Source: JAYEJW01 sp034716535
Lineage (GTDB): Bacteria > Pseudomonadota > Gammaproteobacteria > Chromatiales > Chromatiaceae
Direction of reading: 5' to 3'
DNA length: 16,488 bases
Assembly (NCBI GenBank): GCA_034716535.1
Contig: JAYEJW010000070.1
Span: 1-16,488, forward strand
Of the stretch, positions 6,811 to 14,143 are shown piece after piece. Every line of letters begins with the position of its first letter. Position 1 is the stretch's first letter. A model generated the notes under the pieces. That model was not told the DNA's origin, ran no database searches, and saw only the letters and a list, made by a program, of their open reading frames with translations. Made by a program: the position numbers and the translations under genes.

Positions 6811-7878
6811 GTGGACAATAGCCTGCTGCAGTGGATCGGGGATGAGGCTCTTCTTCAACAGTTCGTCGCCGAGCTTTCGACCCCGACGCTTCTGATAATC
6901 ATTGTCGTCTGCATCGCTCTGTTGTCGAAAGGTGCAGACTGGATGATCGACGGTGTTGTCGACTTGGCCCAACGGACCGGCCTGCCAAAGATCGTCATCG
7001 GTGCCACCGTCGTTTCCCTCGGGACCACCTTGCCCGAAGCGTTCGTCTCCGTAATGGCCGCCTACATGGGCAATCCAGGGCTGGCCCTCGGGAACGGTGT
7101 CGGCTCGATCATCGCCGACACCGGCTTGATCTTTGGTCTGACCTGCGTGCTGGCCGCCGTCCCTGTCAACCGCTTCATACTCAACCGCACCGGATGGGTC
7201 CAGGTGAGTGCGGCCACCCTCCTCGTTATCATTGCCGCCGCAGCGCTGATGACAACCCCCGAAGATTCCGAGCCCATGCTGGAGCGGTGGGTCGGCTTCT
7301 TCTTCCTCGGGTTGCTTGTGGCCTATATGTACGTCACCTACCTGTGGGCCCAACAGGCCGACGGCTCAGCGACGGCGGACAACGAAGAGGCCGCCGAGGA
7401 GCTGCTCGGTGTCGGCATGAGCTGGCTGCTTGTGATCGGCGGCCTGTTGCTGATCATCATAGGGGCCCGCGTGCTGGTTCCCAGCGCATCGGAGATCGCG
7501 CACCGATTCGGCGTGCCCGACGATGTCATCGCCGCAACCATGGTCGCGTTCGGTACCTCTCTTCCGGAGCTGATGACGGCTATCGCCGCCGTACGTAAGG
7601 GACACCCCGAAATCACGGTCGGCAACATCGTGGGGGCGGACGTGTTGAACGTTCTGTTCGTTATCGGGGCGGCTGCGGTGGCCACCCCGCTCGCAATCCC
7701 GGCCAATTTCTACTACTTCCACTTTCCGGCGATGCTCATCATCCTGTATTCATTCAGGTTTTTCATTTCGATGAACAATGCTGGCGTGTTCTATCGATGG
7801 CAGGGAATATGGTTGCTGACTGTTTATGGTGTCTATGTATTCCTTCAGTATGCCTTGAATATCGGCGCAGCCCACTGA
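6811..7878 (+). CDS. Sodium/calcium exchanger family (CaCA) membrane protein
   Basis: A 355-residue integral membrane protein with the two inverted alpha repeats of the CaCA superfamily, which exchanges Ca2+ for Na+ (or H+) across the inner membrane. The first repeat has GTTLPE (71-76, with the key Glu76) and GNGVGSIIAD (94-103). The second has GTSLPE (248-253, Glu253) and GNIVGADVLN (271-280). A soluble acidic loop of about 25 residues (182-200) separates the halves. The usual 'GSN' of both repeats is replaced by GSI and GAD, which suggests a distinct subfamily and perhaps altered ion selectivity. The start is GTG at 6811, preceded by a purine-rich GGGAAGATAAA. It is divergent from the Ca2+ ATPase and 70 bases upstream of uspA with no terminator, so it is probably co-transcribed with it. 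Confidence 0.85.
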   Translation: MDNSLLQWIGDEALLQQFVAELSTPTLLIIIVVCIALLSKGADWMIDGVVDLAQRTGLPKIVIGATVVSLGTTLPEAFVSVMAAYMGNPGLALGNGVGSIIADTGLIFGLTCVLAAVPVNRFILNRTGWVQVSAATLLVIIAAAALMTTPEDSEPMLERWVGFFFLGLLVAYMYVTYLWAQQADGSATADNEEAAEELLGVGMSWLLVIGGLLLIIIGARVLVPSASEIAHRFGVPDDVIAATMVAFGTSLPELMTAIAAVRKGHPEITVGNIVGADVLNVLFVIGAAAVATPLAIPANFYYFHFPAMLIILYSFRFFISMNNAGVFYRWQGIWLLTVYGVYVFLQYALNIGAAH

Positions 7879-7948
7879 TGTACAAGGTATCCCCGAAGGT
7901 AAGCAGGACCCGTTTCTCGCATCCTCACGCTCGATAAGGCGCACCGAG

Positions 7949-8872
7949 ATGAAGATTCTATTCGCAACTGATGGATCCGAGAGCGCCCGAGCGGCGCTCG
8001 ATTTCGTGCAAGGCTTTCCGTTTCCCGAGGACAGTGAGATCATCCTGCTCACCGTAATCGATAAGAACGTCTTCAAAGCGGACGCCGACAAGGGGTTGAG
8101 CGAGGAGCAGCGCGAGGCGCTCCAGGCCACTGAGAAAACCCTGCATGAGGAGGGAGAGCAGTTACTCACCAAAGAGGCCGATCGGCTTCGGCAAGCGGGT
8201 TGGGCCGGGTTTACGCAGGTGCGGACCGGCCACCCGGCGAAAGAAATCGTGGATGCGGCCGAGACTCTCGGTGTCGACCTCGTGATCCTCGGGTCACACG
8301 GACTGACAGGTATCAAACACTATCTGCTCGGCAGCGTTTCCTCCACCGTACTCGAGTATGCCCCTTGCTCAGTGCTCATCTTCAGGAAACCGCAGACGAA
8401 GCCGGGGGCGGAGAAGGAGGCGCAACTGTCCGAGCAAGACAGAGAGCTGCGTTTGCTCCTTGCCTATGACGATTCAGGGCCCGCAAGGAAAGCCGTCGAT
8501 TTCTGCGCTGCTCTGCCGCTCGGCGACCGGGTTCATCTCGTTGTGCTCACCGTGCTCCCGCTGGTGACCCTTTATCGCCAGGATATCCGCCAAAGACTGT
8601 CCTGGTTCTGGCACGAGAAGAAACGCGCTGCTCAAGACGCGCTCCATCGCGTCACGAAAGAGGTGCGCTGGGCGACTCCCAACGTCTCCGCTGAGCTCAG
8701 AGAAAGCTCCGACGTGAGTCATGCGGTCCAGAATGTGGCAACTGAGCTTAACAGCGATTTGATCGTGCTCGGACACAAGGGAAAGGGCGCGATTGAAAAG
8801 TTCCTCCTCGGCTCGGTGACGACCCGCATCGCCAGACACGCACCCTGCTCGGTTCTCGCTGTGAGGAAATAG
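7949..8872 (+). CDS. Tandem-domain universal stress protein (UspA)
   Basis: A 307-residue protein made of two UspA domains, about residues 1-147 and 167-307. Each keeps the ATP-binding signature G-x2-G-x9-G-S: G115/G118/G128-Ser129 (within GSHGLTGIKHYLLGS) and G275/G278/G288-Ser289 (within GHKGKGAIEKFLLGS). Both domains are therefore predicted to bind ATP. Each also ends in the same 'APCSVL' strand, as expected of an internal duplication. Tandem UspA proteins are cytosolic and are linked to stress or ion-homeostasis control; some accompany transporters, which fits its place after the Ca2+ exchanger. The ribosome site before the ATG is poor (CCGAG adjacent), so coupling to the upstream transcript is likely. 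Confidence 0.88.
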   Translation: MKILFATDGSESARAALDFVQGFPFPEDSEIILLTVIDKNVFKADADKGLSEEQREALQATEKTLHEEGEQLLTKEADRLRQAGWAGFTQVRTGHPAKEIVDAAETLGVDLVILGSHGLTGIKHYLLGSVSSTVLEYAPCSVLIFRKPQTKPGAEKEAQLSEQDRELRLLLAYDDSGPARKAVDFCAALPLGDRVHLVVLTVLPLVTLYRQDIRQRLSWFWHEKKRAAQDALHRVTKEVRWATPNVSAELRESSDVSHAVQNVATELNSDLIVLGHKGKGAIEKFLLGSVTTRIARHAPCSVLAVRK

Positions 8873-8895
8873 CGATCCCCCGTGTGCGATCCAGC

Positions 8896-8949
8896 CACCG
8901 GCGAACCCCGGTGCGTAGAGGCCCCGGAGAAGACCCCGGGGACTGTTTT
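8896..8949. terminator. Paired hairpins between convergent genes
   Basis: CACCGG (8896-8901) pairs with CCGGTG (8908-8913), and CCCCGG (8922-8927) pairs with CCGGGG (8936-8941). The second stem is followed by TTTT at 8946-8949, which suits intrinsic termination of the plus-strand exchanger/uspA transcript. The region sits between the uspA stop and the stop of the minus-strand DUF6765 gene. Confidence 0.55.
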
Positions 8950-8951
8950 GC

Positions 8952-10046
8952 TCAAGCGGCGCAGATGCCGTAGTTGGGCAGGATATCGTGAATGACGCTG
9001 AATCGGTGCGCCTGCAGTGCGTCGTGGAACAGCTTCCAGTCGCAGCTCAGGAACGAGGGGTCGTACGGGAAGACCTCACTCTTCTTGTCCTTGGACTTGC
9101 GGGTTCCCAAGGCATGGTGTTTCCAGGATCCCACGCCCTTCGGGCGGAAATCGAGCTTAACGGGAGGAAAGCTGAAGTAGCCGCCGTGGATCCTTCTTAG
9201 CCACTGCTCGTGCCGCTTGTTGCCGTCCGGGTCCACCAGGGTACGGAACAGGTGATCAAGCTTGTCCCCGTCCTCGGCGGGCAGGCCGGGCACGTCCGCA
9301 GTCGGGTCGGCGGCTCGGAAGCGCTGCATGGCCCTGCAGATCTCCCCCGCCGCGTCGAGAAAGTCCTTGGGATTGTCGCGCTCCACAATCTTGTTCTCCT
9401 GGTCGCGGTAGCGCCACTTGAGATACGGCCTGTCCGGATGGCTCAGGGCTGCACCGTGGCCGAGGGGAAGGGCATCGCCAACGAAGCGTCCAACTTTCCG
9501 ATCGAAGATATCCCCGAACAGATCGCCAACCCGAGCCAGCAGCGTCCTGTCGGGTTTGTCGAGGTCGTCCAGTGCCTGGATCGCGTTGACCTTGTGTCTG
9601 ACGCCCGCAAATCCCTGATGGGCCCAGGTGTCTGCGAAGACGTGCATCGTGACACCAAGGCGGTGCAGACCGTAAAGGGCATCCCTATCGGCAATGCAGG
9701 CGCGAACCATGTCCTGGGCCACATGGCTGTTGGGTCGGCAGATGATCTTGTTGATGAAGCTCCCCGCGGGGTCCTCGCCCCGGCGCAGTCCGCCATTTCC
9801 GGGTAGAAAGTGGAAGGGAATCCACACGTGGTGGTTCGCCAGCTCCTCAAAATTGCGGTAGTCCAACATCTTGTGCGCGGAGCTGATGCGGTGATATAGG
9901 GCGCCGTTCTTGAAGCGGACGAAGCCGGCATTGGTGGCGTCGTCCACATACTGGGCGCAATAAGATACCGTCTCAGCATCCCGGTGACCGAATCCGGCGA
10001 GACGGGAAATCACGTAAGTAACGGCGTGATGGAAATCTATCTGCAC
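8952..10046 (-). CDS. DUF6765 family protein, possible metal-dependent hydrolase
   Basis: About 364 residues and rich in His, Asp and Trp. Conserved-looking metal-ligand clusters, numbered from the GTG start, are DFHH (4-7), YVDDA (33-37), HRISSAH (52-58), NHHVWIPFHF (71-80) and HVFADTWAHQGF (135-146). The last resembles the His/Asp signatures of zinc-dependent phospholipase C/P1 nuclease folds. That similarity is only by eye; DUF6765 has no assigned function that I know of. I prefer the GTG at 10046 because GGAGG lies 8 bases upstream and the product then begins MQIDFHH, as in family members. The ATG at 10061 (MEDEVVQIDFHH) has AAGGAG at a very short distance and is the alternative. No signal peptide is seen. 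It lies downstream of a phospholipase A2-like gene on the same strand, suggesting lipid-related work. Confidence 0.7.
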   Translation of the reverse strand: MQIDFHHAVTYVISRLAGFGHRDAETVSYCAQYVDDATNAGFVRFKNGALYHRISSAHKMLDYRNFEELANHHVWIPFHFLPGNGGLRRGEDPAGSFINKIICRPNSHVAQDMVRACIADRDALYGLHRLGVTMHVFADTWAHQGFAGVRHKVNAIQALDDLDKPDRTLLARVGDLFGDIFDRKVGRFVGDALPLGHGAALSHPDRPYLKWRYRDQENKIVERDNPKDFLDAAGEICRAMQRFRAADPTADVPGLPAEDGDKLDHLFRTLVDPDGNKRHEQWLRRIHGGYFSFPPVKLDFRPKGVGSWKHHALGTRKSKDKKSEVFPYDPSFLSCDWKLFHDALQAHRFSVIHDILPNYGICAA

Positions 10047-10242
10047 GACTTCATCCTCCATTTGCTCCTTGCAACCCTGCGGGCCGCGTTGGCGCATGAT
10101 CGACAAGAATCGAGAATCTGCATCCAGGGCTCGGCGCCTCCATTTTTCCGCCTGCAAGAGGCGGCGCCCCGGCGCGTCTTGGATAGAGTGTGGCAAGTGG
10201 GGCGCGTTCGCCGGCGCCGGCGTCCGAGAAAGGTCTTCGCGA

Positions 10243-10698
10243 CTATGTCTTGTCTTCGCGCTCTGCGGGCAGGCCCTCCGTGCCTCGAAAATCCTCGCCG
10301 TAGCCCCACCGATACGGCGTCGAGAAGAATGGCTGACCTCCGATCGTCACGGCGATCCGCATGGCCTCACTCAAGAGGAGGGCGGCGACGTCTTCACCGA
10401 CAGCGCTCGCTACGCAGCTCTTGAGCGCTTCGTCTGCGGCCCGCTTCTGTCCCCGCGTGCCACCGTAGTAATAGGCGCGATCGTGCTCCACACAGCAGTG
10501 GCGCCAGGGTAGCGTCTCCCCGAACTGCCCGTGAACCCAGTCAGGAAGCATCGCATAGGCCGCCGACATACCGCCGCTACAGCCGTCCGAGTGCTTGGCC
10601 GGCTCAAATTCCGGGATATCGGTTATCTGTTCCCAGAGGTCCGCGTTGATTCGCCCTGAAATGGACCTGAGGATGTCGTGAGTGCATTTGTAGGCCAT
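10243..10698 (-). CDS. Phospholipase A2-like protein
   Basis: A 151-residue protein with the two hallmarks of the small Ca2+-dependent phospholipase A2 fold: a glycine-rich calcium-loop motif DGCSGG (38-43) and the catalytic helix CCVEHDRAYYYGG (68-80), with the His72-Asp73 dyad and Tyr76. These enzymes cut the sn-2 ester of phospholipids. Only a few cysteines remain, fewer than in secreted animal enzymes, and no signal peptide is visible (the protein begins MAYKCTHDILRS), so it may act in the cytoplasm or be exported some other way. The ATG at 10698 has GAGGGG about 5 bases upstream; a longer frame up to 10767 lacks this support. It is followed on the same strand by the DUF6765 gene after about 196 bases. 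Activity and calcium dependence are inferred. Confidence 0.75.
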   Translation of the reverse strand: MAYKCTHDILRSISGRINADLWEQITDIPEFEPAKHSDGCSGGMSAAYAMLPDWVHGQFGETLPWRHCCVEHDRAYYYGGTRGQKRAADEALKSCVASAVGEDVAALLLSEAMRIAVTIGGQPFFSTPYRWGYGEDFRGTEGLPAEREDKT

Positions 10699-10824
10699 GG
10701 GTCCCCTCTGTGAGTCGCGTCCCTTGAAAAACCGAACTGTCGGGCGAATGCTGGCGTCGGACAGCAACCCCGTCTCAGACTCCTAACGAAGCCTAGACGA
10801 ACAGAGGCCCTGCTGCGAGCCCCC

Positions 10825-11715
10825 TTATACGAGACCGGAAACTTGAAACCAGCCTCGTATGAGCGGCTTTCCAATACACCGGATCAGCTCTTCGGCGATT
10901 CCATTGCACTTGCGCATCTTCAATCGGGTCTTTCGGTTTGCGGCGCACCTAAGGGGTCTACCCTCGCTTGCGGTGTTCTTTCGTACGGGTCCCGCGCTCA
11001 AGCGGGTCATGGGTCCGATCTTCCCTCGAGTGAGATACATGGGCCTGCGACCGAGCCAAGGCCAAATATGCAGGATCGCCACAAGGGAAGACGCAACGTA
11101 GGTGAAGGAACAGGCCAGCAGAATCCTTCTGGCGTCCTTCAGTTGCTCATCACTGATATAGGCTTCACGCAACATCGGTAAAGCCCGACGGAAGCTTGCA
11201 TCCAATTCCGACGGCAAGGCCGCGAGCTGCGCAGCCACCCCGGTCCCCAACATCGCAAGCGCCGCGCTCCCGATGACGATCGGTGGTATCGGATGGCGGG
11301 TTGCCAATGCGACGGCCGGCGCGGCAATGAGCATCACCGTACCCACCTCTCCCGTGATCTGGGCCACCTTCACGAGACGGGTACGCCATAGGAAGGGTCC
11401 GTAACCCGAGGCATCCTGAAGCGCATGCGCGACCTCATGGGCAGCGGTGGTCACCGCCGTGAGCGTCTTGCGGTCGATCTTGTCACGACTGACACGCACG
11501 GCTTTGGCTTGGGGATCATAGTGATCCCCCAGATCCGTGGCTTCCACCCGAACGGCCTGAAGCCTGTGTTCATCCAAGAGCTCCCTCGCCAGATCTCCCG
11601 CCGTACTCGAAAAGTCTTCATCCCGCCGATTGTGCTGTTTCAGCACATGATTGACCCATAGGCGGGGACCAAACATAAGCCCCAGGGCGGGAATCAGGAT
11701 GATTACCGGGTTCAT
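10825..11715 (-). CDS. YugP-type zinc-dependent membrane protease with long basic tail
   Basis: A 296-residue protein of the neutral zinc metallopeptidase (YugP) family. An N-terminal hydrophobic segment (about 3-16) is followed by a soluble segment, the zinc site HEVAH (93-97) with catalytic Glu94, two hydrophobic segments (about 124-138 and 143-163), LPSELDASFRRAL (167-179) carrying the likely third ligand Glu170, and a final membrane helix (about 202-218). Family members normally end near residue 225-230. Here the frame runs on for about 70 residues rich in Arg, Lys and Cys that look unlike the rest and may result from loss of the original stop. The ATG at 11715 is the natural start. It probably acts on membrane proteins; substrate unknown. 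Confidence 0.85.
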   Translation of the reverse strand: MNPVIILIPALGLMFGPRLWVNHVLKQHNRRDEDFSSTAGDLARELLDEHRLQAVRVEATDLGDHYDPQAKAVRVSRDKIDRKTLTAVTTAAHEVAHALQDASGYGPFLWRTRLVKVAQITGEVGTVMLIAAPAVALATRHPIPPIVIGSAALAMLGTGVAAQLAALPSELDASFRRALPMLREAYISDEQLKDARRILLACSFTYVASSLVAILHIWPWLGRRPMYLTRGKIGPMTRLSAGPVRKNTASEGRPLRCAANRKTRLKMRKCNGIAEELIRCIGKPLIRGWFQVSGLV

Positions 11716-11816
11716 GAGGATCAGGTTCCTGCAGTGTCCGGACAGGACGCAAGGCCCCTCTGGCGGAGGCAGTCCGCAAAGGGTGCGCTTGAGCGTTCCG
11801 GCCGGTCGATGAGCGG

Positions 11817-12572
11817 TCAGACGTCGTCTTCGCTCTTACCGGCGACCGACACCTTCTTACTCGTTACTTTCTTGCTCGTTACCTTCTTCTTCGACGCAGT
11901 CTTCTTGGCAACGGCCTTTTTCGTCAGACCGGGAGCCCTTGAGGCCGCTTGCCCCTCGGGCGCAGCCCTTGCGACAACGGCCTTCTTGGTCGCGACACTC
12001 CGCTTTTTCGACACCGTCTTCTTCGCGGCGGTCTTTTTCGTCGCAACCTGCTTCTTCGCCACGACCTTCTTGGCCGCAACCTGTTTCTTCGCGGCGGCTT
12101 TCTTCACGACCTTCTTCTTTGCCGCTGGCGGCTTCTCCGTCGCCTTTTCCTTCCCTTCAGGCTTCTTTTCCGCAACTGCCTTTTCCTTGCCTTTCTTCTT
12201 GGGTGCGGTCCCTTCAGCAGAGCTAAGCACCTGACGGCGCAGCGTATCGAACCCGTCGCCGATGACCCGCAATGATGTCTCTCCCGCCTCTTTGACCTCA
12301 TCGAGCAGACCTCGAATCAATTGAGCGGGCTCTTTGACGGCGACCTTTTCCGCAACCGAAGCGGTTGTTTCCGCTGCAGCGCTGGTTGCACTCGCAACCT
12401 TTTCGATCAGGCTATCAAATAGCTCCTTGACGTCTCCCACGAGCGCCTCGCCGGTCTTCTCGACTTCGTCGAGAAATCCCGCCGCCGTGTCCTTGATAGA
12501 GCGCTGCACCTTCTTTGATGCCTTCTTGCCCTTGTCAGATTCTTTTCTGCTCTTTTTTTCTTTTGAAGCCAT
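11817..12572 (-). CDS. Phasin-like, histone H1-like lysine-rich protein (PhaF-type layout)
   Basis: A 251-residue protein in two parts. After a short Lys-rich leader, residues 22-118 form a helical, amphipathic, coiled-coil-like region rich in Ala, Val and Glu, of phasin type. Residues 124-245 are a low-complexity basic tail built of repeated AAKK, VAKK, TSKK and similar tetrads, like histone H1 or the AAKP tail of Pseudomonas PhaF. The protein ends in an acidic SEDDV. In PhaF the helical part binds polyhydroxyalkanoate granules and the tail binds DNA, spreading granules with the nucleoid. The same role is possible here but no pha gene is in view, and a general nucleoid protein is the alternative. 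GGAG lies about 9 bases before the ATG. Confidence 0.75.
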   Translation of the reverse strand: MASKEKKSRKESDKGKKASKKVQRSIKDTAAGFLDEVEKTGEALVGDVKELFDSLIEKVASATSAAAETTASVAEKVAVKEPAQLIRGLLDEVKEAGETSLRVIGDGFDTLRRQVLSSAEGTAPKKKGKEKAVAEKKPEGKEKATEKPPAAKKKVVKKAAAKKQVAAKKVVAKKQVATKKTAAKKTVSKKRSVATKKAVVARAAPEGQAASRAPGLTKKAVAKKTASKKKVTSKKVTSKKVSVAGKSEDDV

Positions 12573-13020
12573 GATGCCCTTCTCCCCAGAAAAAAGTTAA
12601 GAAAGTCGGAGCTCCTCAATCGTTTCACCGGTACATCGACACGACGAGGTGGTCAATCGCAGTCCGCGATCCCGGTAGAAGAAACCCGAGTCTGCTTTTT
12701 GCCTCGATCTGCCCAAAAGCATAGGAACTTTTGTCACGCTTTGCCAACCGCAAGATACCGGCTCCGTGCGGACCGCAGAACAGGCGCTCTCCGACCCTTT
12801 AGCCACACTCCCACCGGGGAAGAGTCTTCAAGATCCCATCGGAAGGGAATCGAGCCGTATCCCAGCGGGCCTAGCGTCTGTTGGCCGTCTCCCCGTCCCT
12901 CTGCCAGGCGGGAGCGGAACGCGGGCCCTTTTTCGTGCCTTATTGACGATTCCAGGCTCGTGTTTTTTGTTATCATCCAGTAGACATCGACGAAATCGGG
13001 CATGGCCGGGAGGATTGATT
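12573..13020. other. Intergenic region between histone-like and pentapeptide repeat genes
   Basis: About 450 bases separate the divergent genes. The only element I can point to is the extended -10 at 12968-12976 serving the plus strand. A minus-strand promoter for the abundant histone-like protein is expected but no clean -35/-10 pair is seen. The plus frame of the pentapeptide gene is open back to 12766, but that part has no repeat character and lacks a ribosome site, so I treat it as non-coding. Confidence 0.5.
12968..12976 (+). promoter_or_regulatory. Putative extended -10 promoter of the pentapeptide repeat gene
   Basis: TG-T-TATCAT is a good extended -10 element, about 45 bases before the GTG start, just after a run of six T. 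A TTGACG at 12943-12948 lies too far upstream (22 bases) to be an ideal -35. Confidence 0.45.
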
Positions 13021-13371
13021 GTGGCAAGCAAAAAGGCCCTCGAAATGTTGAAGAAGGGAGACGTTGAAGGCTTCAACAAATGGGTCAAAGAACGAAGAAA
13101 AAGCGGCAAGGGCGCCGTCGATCTCGATGACCAGAACCTTGGCGGACTCGAGCTTCGTAAGGTGGACCTGAGAGAGGCCCATCTGAACGGTGCGAATCTG
13201 CGCAAATCGGATCTTAAAGGCGCCGACCTCAGACGTGCACGACTGCGCCAGGCGGATCTCCGCGGTGCCAATCTGCAAGAGGCGGATTTGACCAACGCAG
13301 ACCTTCGTCGTGCCAATCTCAAGGGCGTATCCCTCAAGAAAGCGGTCTTGAAAGGCGTCAGAGGGCTTTAA
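13021..13371 (+). CDS. Pentapeptide repeat protein
   Basis: A 116-residue protein starting at GTG, chosen because GGGAGG (13008-13013) lies 7 bases upstream. The N-terminal 32 residues are a basic helix (ASKKALEMLKKGDVEGFNKW). From about residue 34 to 112 there are some 15 five-residue repeats with the A(D/N)Lxx pattern (for example LRGANLQEADLTNADL), predicted to stack as a right-handed quadrilateral beta-helix. Repeat positions outside the core are strongly basic. Pentapeptide repeat proteins range from DNA mimics that protect gyrase to proteins of unknown role. This one is basic, so DNA mimicry is unlikely. It lies upstream of the ParA pair on the same strand but is separated by a likely terminator. 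Confidence 0.85.
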   Translation: MASKKALEMLKKGDVEGFNKWVKERRKSGKGAVDLDDQNLGGLELRKVDLREAHLNGANLRKSDLKGADLRRARLRQADLRGANLQEADLTNADLRRANLKGVSLKKAVLKGVRGL

Positions 13372-13399
13372 TTCGGGGAAAGTGCCTCCGCCTTTTCTT
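13351..13399 (+). terminator. Likely intrinsic terminator overlapping the pentapeptide gene stop
   Basis: AAAGGCG (13351-13357) pairs with CGCCTTT (13389-13395), and GAGG (13361-13364) pairs with CCTC (13385-13388), with a three-base bulge. A T-rich TTTTCTT (13393-13399) follows. The stop codon sits in the loop region. Confidence 0.45.
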
Positions 13400-13416
13400 G
13401 ATAGGGATCCTGAACA

Positions 13417-13506
13417 ATGGCTTTCGCGGCGGTTCTTCGACGAGCAAAGCCAGAATGCGATTTCGGCGTCGCCACGGATGCTCTTGCCACACTCGATTTG
13501 AAATAG
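13417..13506 (+). CDS. Possible 29-residue leader ORF before parA
   Basis: ATG at 13417 to TAG at 13504-13506 encodes 29 residues beginning MAFAAVLRRAKPECDF. Its stop is separated from the parA ATG by a single base, and parA has almost no ribosome binding site of its own (only TAGG directly against the ATG), so translation of this short frame may be what brings ribosomes to parA. An AGGG lies about 13 bases upstream of the ATG, somewhat far. No family is recognised and it could still be chance. Confidence 0.3.
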   Translation: MAFAAVLRRAKPECDFGVATDALATLDLK

Positions 13507-13507
13507 G

Positions 13508-14143
13508 ATGAAGACGCTCAGCCTGATCGCCCAGAAGGGGGGCACCGGCAAGACCACCCTAAGCATTCATTTGGCAGTACAAGCGAGCTTGAGTGGTTTG
13601 AAAGTACTGCTTGTCGATATCGACCCTCAAGCAAGCGCAACGGCCTGGTGGCGGAGGCGTCGTGAAGAAAAGCCCGAGCTGGTCCAATCCCGGGGCAGCA
13701 GCCTCCCCGACGTACTGACCACCGCGACAAATCACCAGTATGATCTGCTCGTCGTCGATACGGCGCCGCACAGCTCCAAGGAGTCCCGCATCTGCGCCCG
13801 CCTCTCCGATTGGGTTTGCATCCCGTCCCGCCCCGCTATTCTCGACCTGGATGCCATTGGTCCCTCAACAGATCTGGTGTCCGAAATCGGCGTTGATGCC
13901 AACATCGTCTTGAACGGCTGCCCTCCTCCGACCCTGTTCGGGGAGCCCCATATCGTGACCGAGGCACGCGAAGCGCTCCTAAGCTACCGGATACCGGTGT
14001 GTGACGTATCGATCAGCCAGCGTGTCGCCTTCAGTCACGCCTTGATCGATGGACGAGCAGTGTCCGAGTATGATCGCGGCGGCAAGGCTGCTCGGGAGAT
14101 CGATCGGTTGTGGAACATCCTGAGAGAAGGAGTCGGAGTATGA
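13508..14143 (+). CDS. Orphan ParA/MinD-type ATPase
   Basis: A 211-residue ParA-type ATPase with the deviant Walker A KGGTGKT (10-16, signature Lys10), Walker A' DIDPQ (37-41), Walker B-like VVDTAP (82-87) and a typical 'SRPAILDLDAI' segment (107-117). It lacks an N-terminal DNA-binding domain, so it is of the short class that positions chromosomes, plasmids or protein cargos by moving over the nucleoid. No parB, replication gene or parS-like repeats are nearby. Its only partner is the small tail-anchored protein whose ATG overlaps its stop (ATGA), so the pair is translationally coupled. That arrangement suits a cargo-positioning ParA with a dedicated adaptor, by analogy with McdA/McdB. The cargo is unknown. 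Confidence 0.88.
   Translation: MKTLSLIAQKGGTGKTTLSIHLAVQASLSGLKVLLVDIDPQASATAWWRRRREEKPELVQSRGSSLPDVLTTATNHQYDLLVVDTAPHSSKESRICARLSDWVCIPSRPAILDLDAIGPSTDLVSEIGVDANIVLNGCPPPTLFGEPHIVTEAREALLSYRIPVCDVSISQRVAFSHALIDGRAVSEYDRGGKAAREIDRLWNILREGVGV

Noticed and set aside
10060..10105. Possible second copy of the palindrome at 12-109
   Set aside because: Only a 10-base match and a few nearby bases are shared, with no matching inverted arms; most likely chance.
11850..12190. Possible tandem DNA repeat
   Set aside because: The periodic pattern follows from the lysine tetrads of the histone-like tail; unit length is irregular, so I do not call a separate repeat or a CRISPR array.
11734..12275. Phe/Leu-rich plus-strand frames opposite the lysine-rich gene
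   Set aside because: They are antisense images of AAG/AAA lysine codons, which read as CTT/TTC on the other strand; the apparent membrane protein is an artefact.
12766..13020. Upstream extension of the pentapeptide repeat gene
   Set aside because: The frame is open, but the sequence has no repeats, the -10 element lies inside it, and the GTG at 13021 has an excellent ribosome site.
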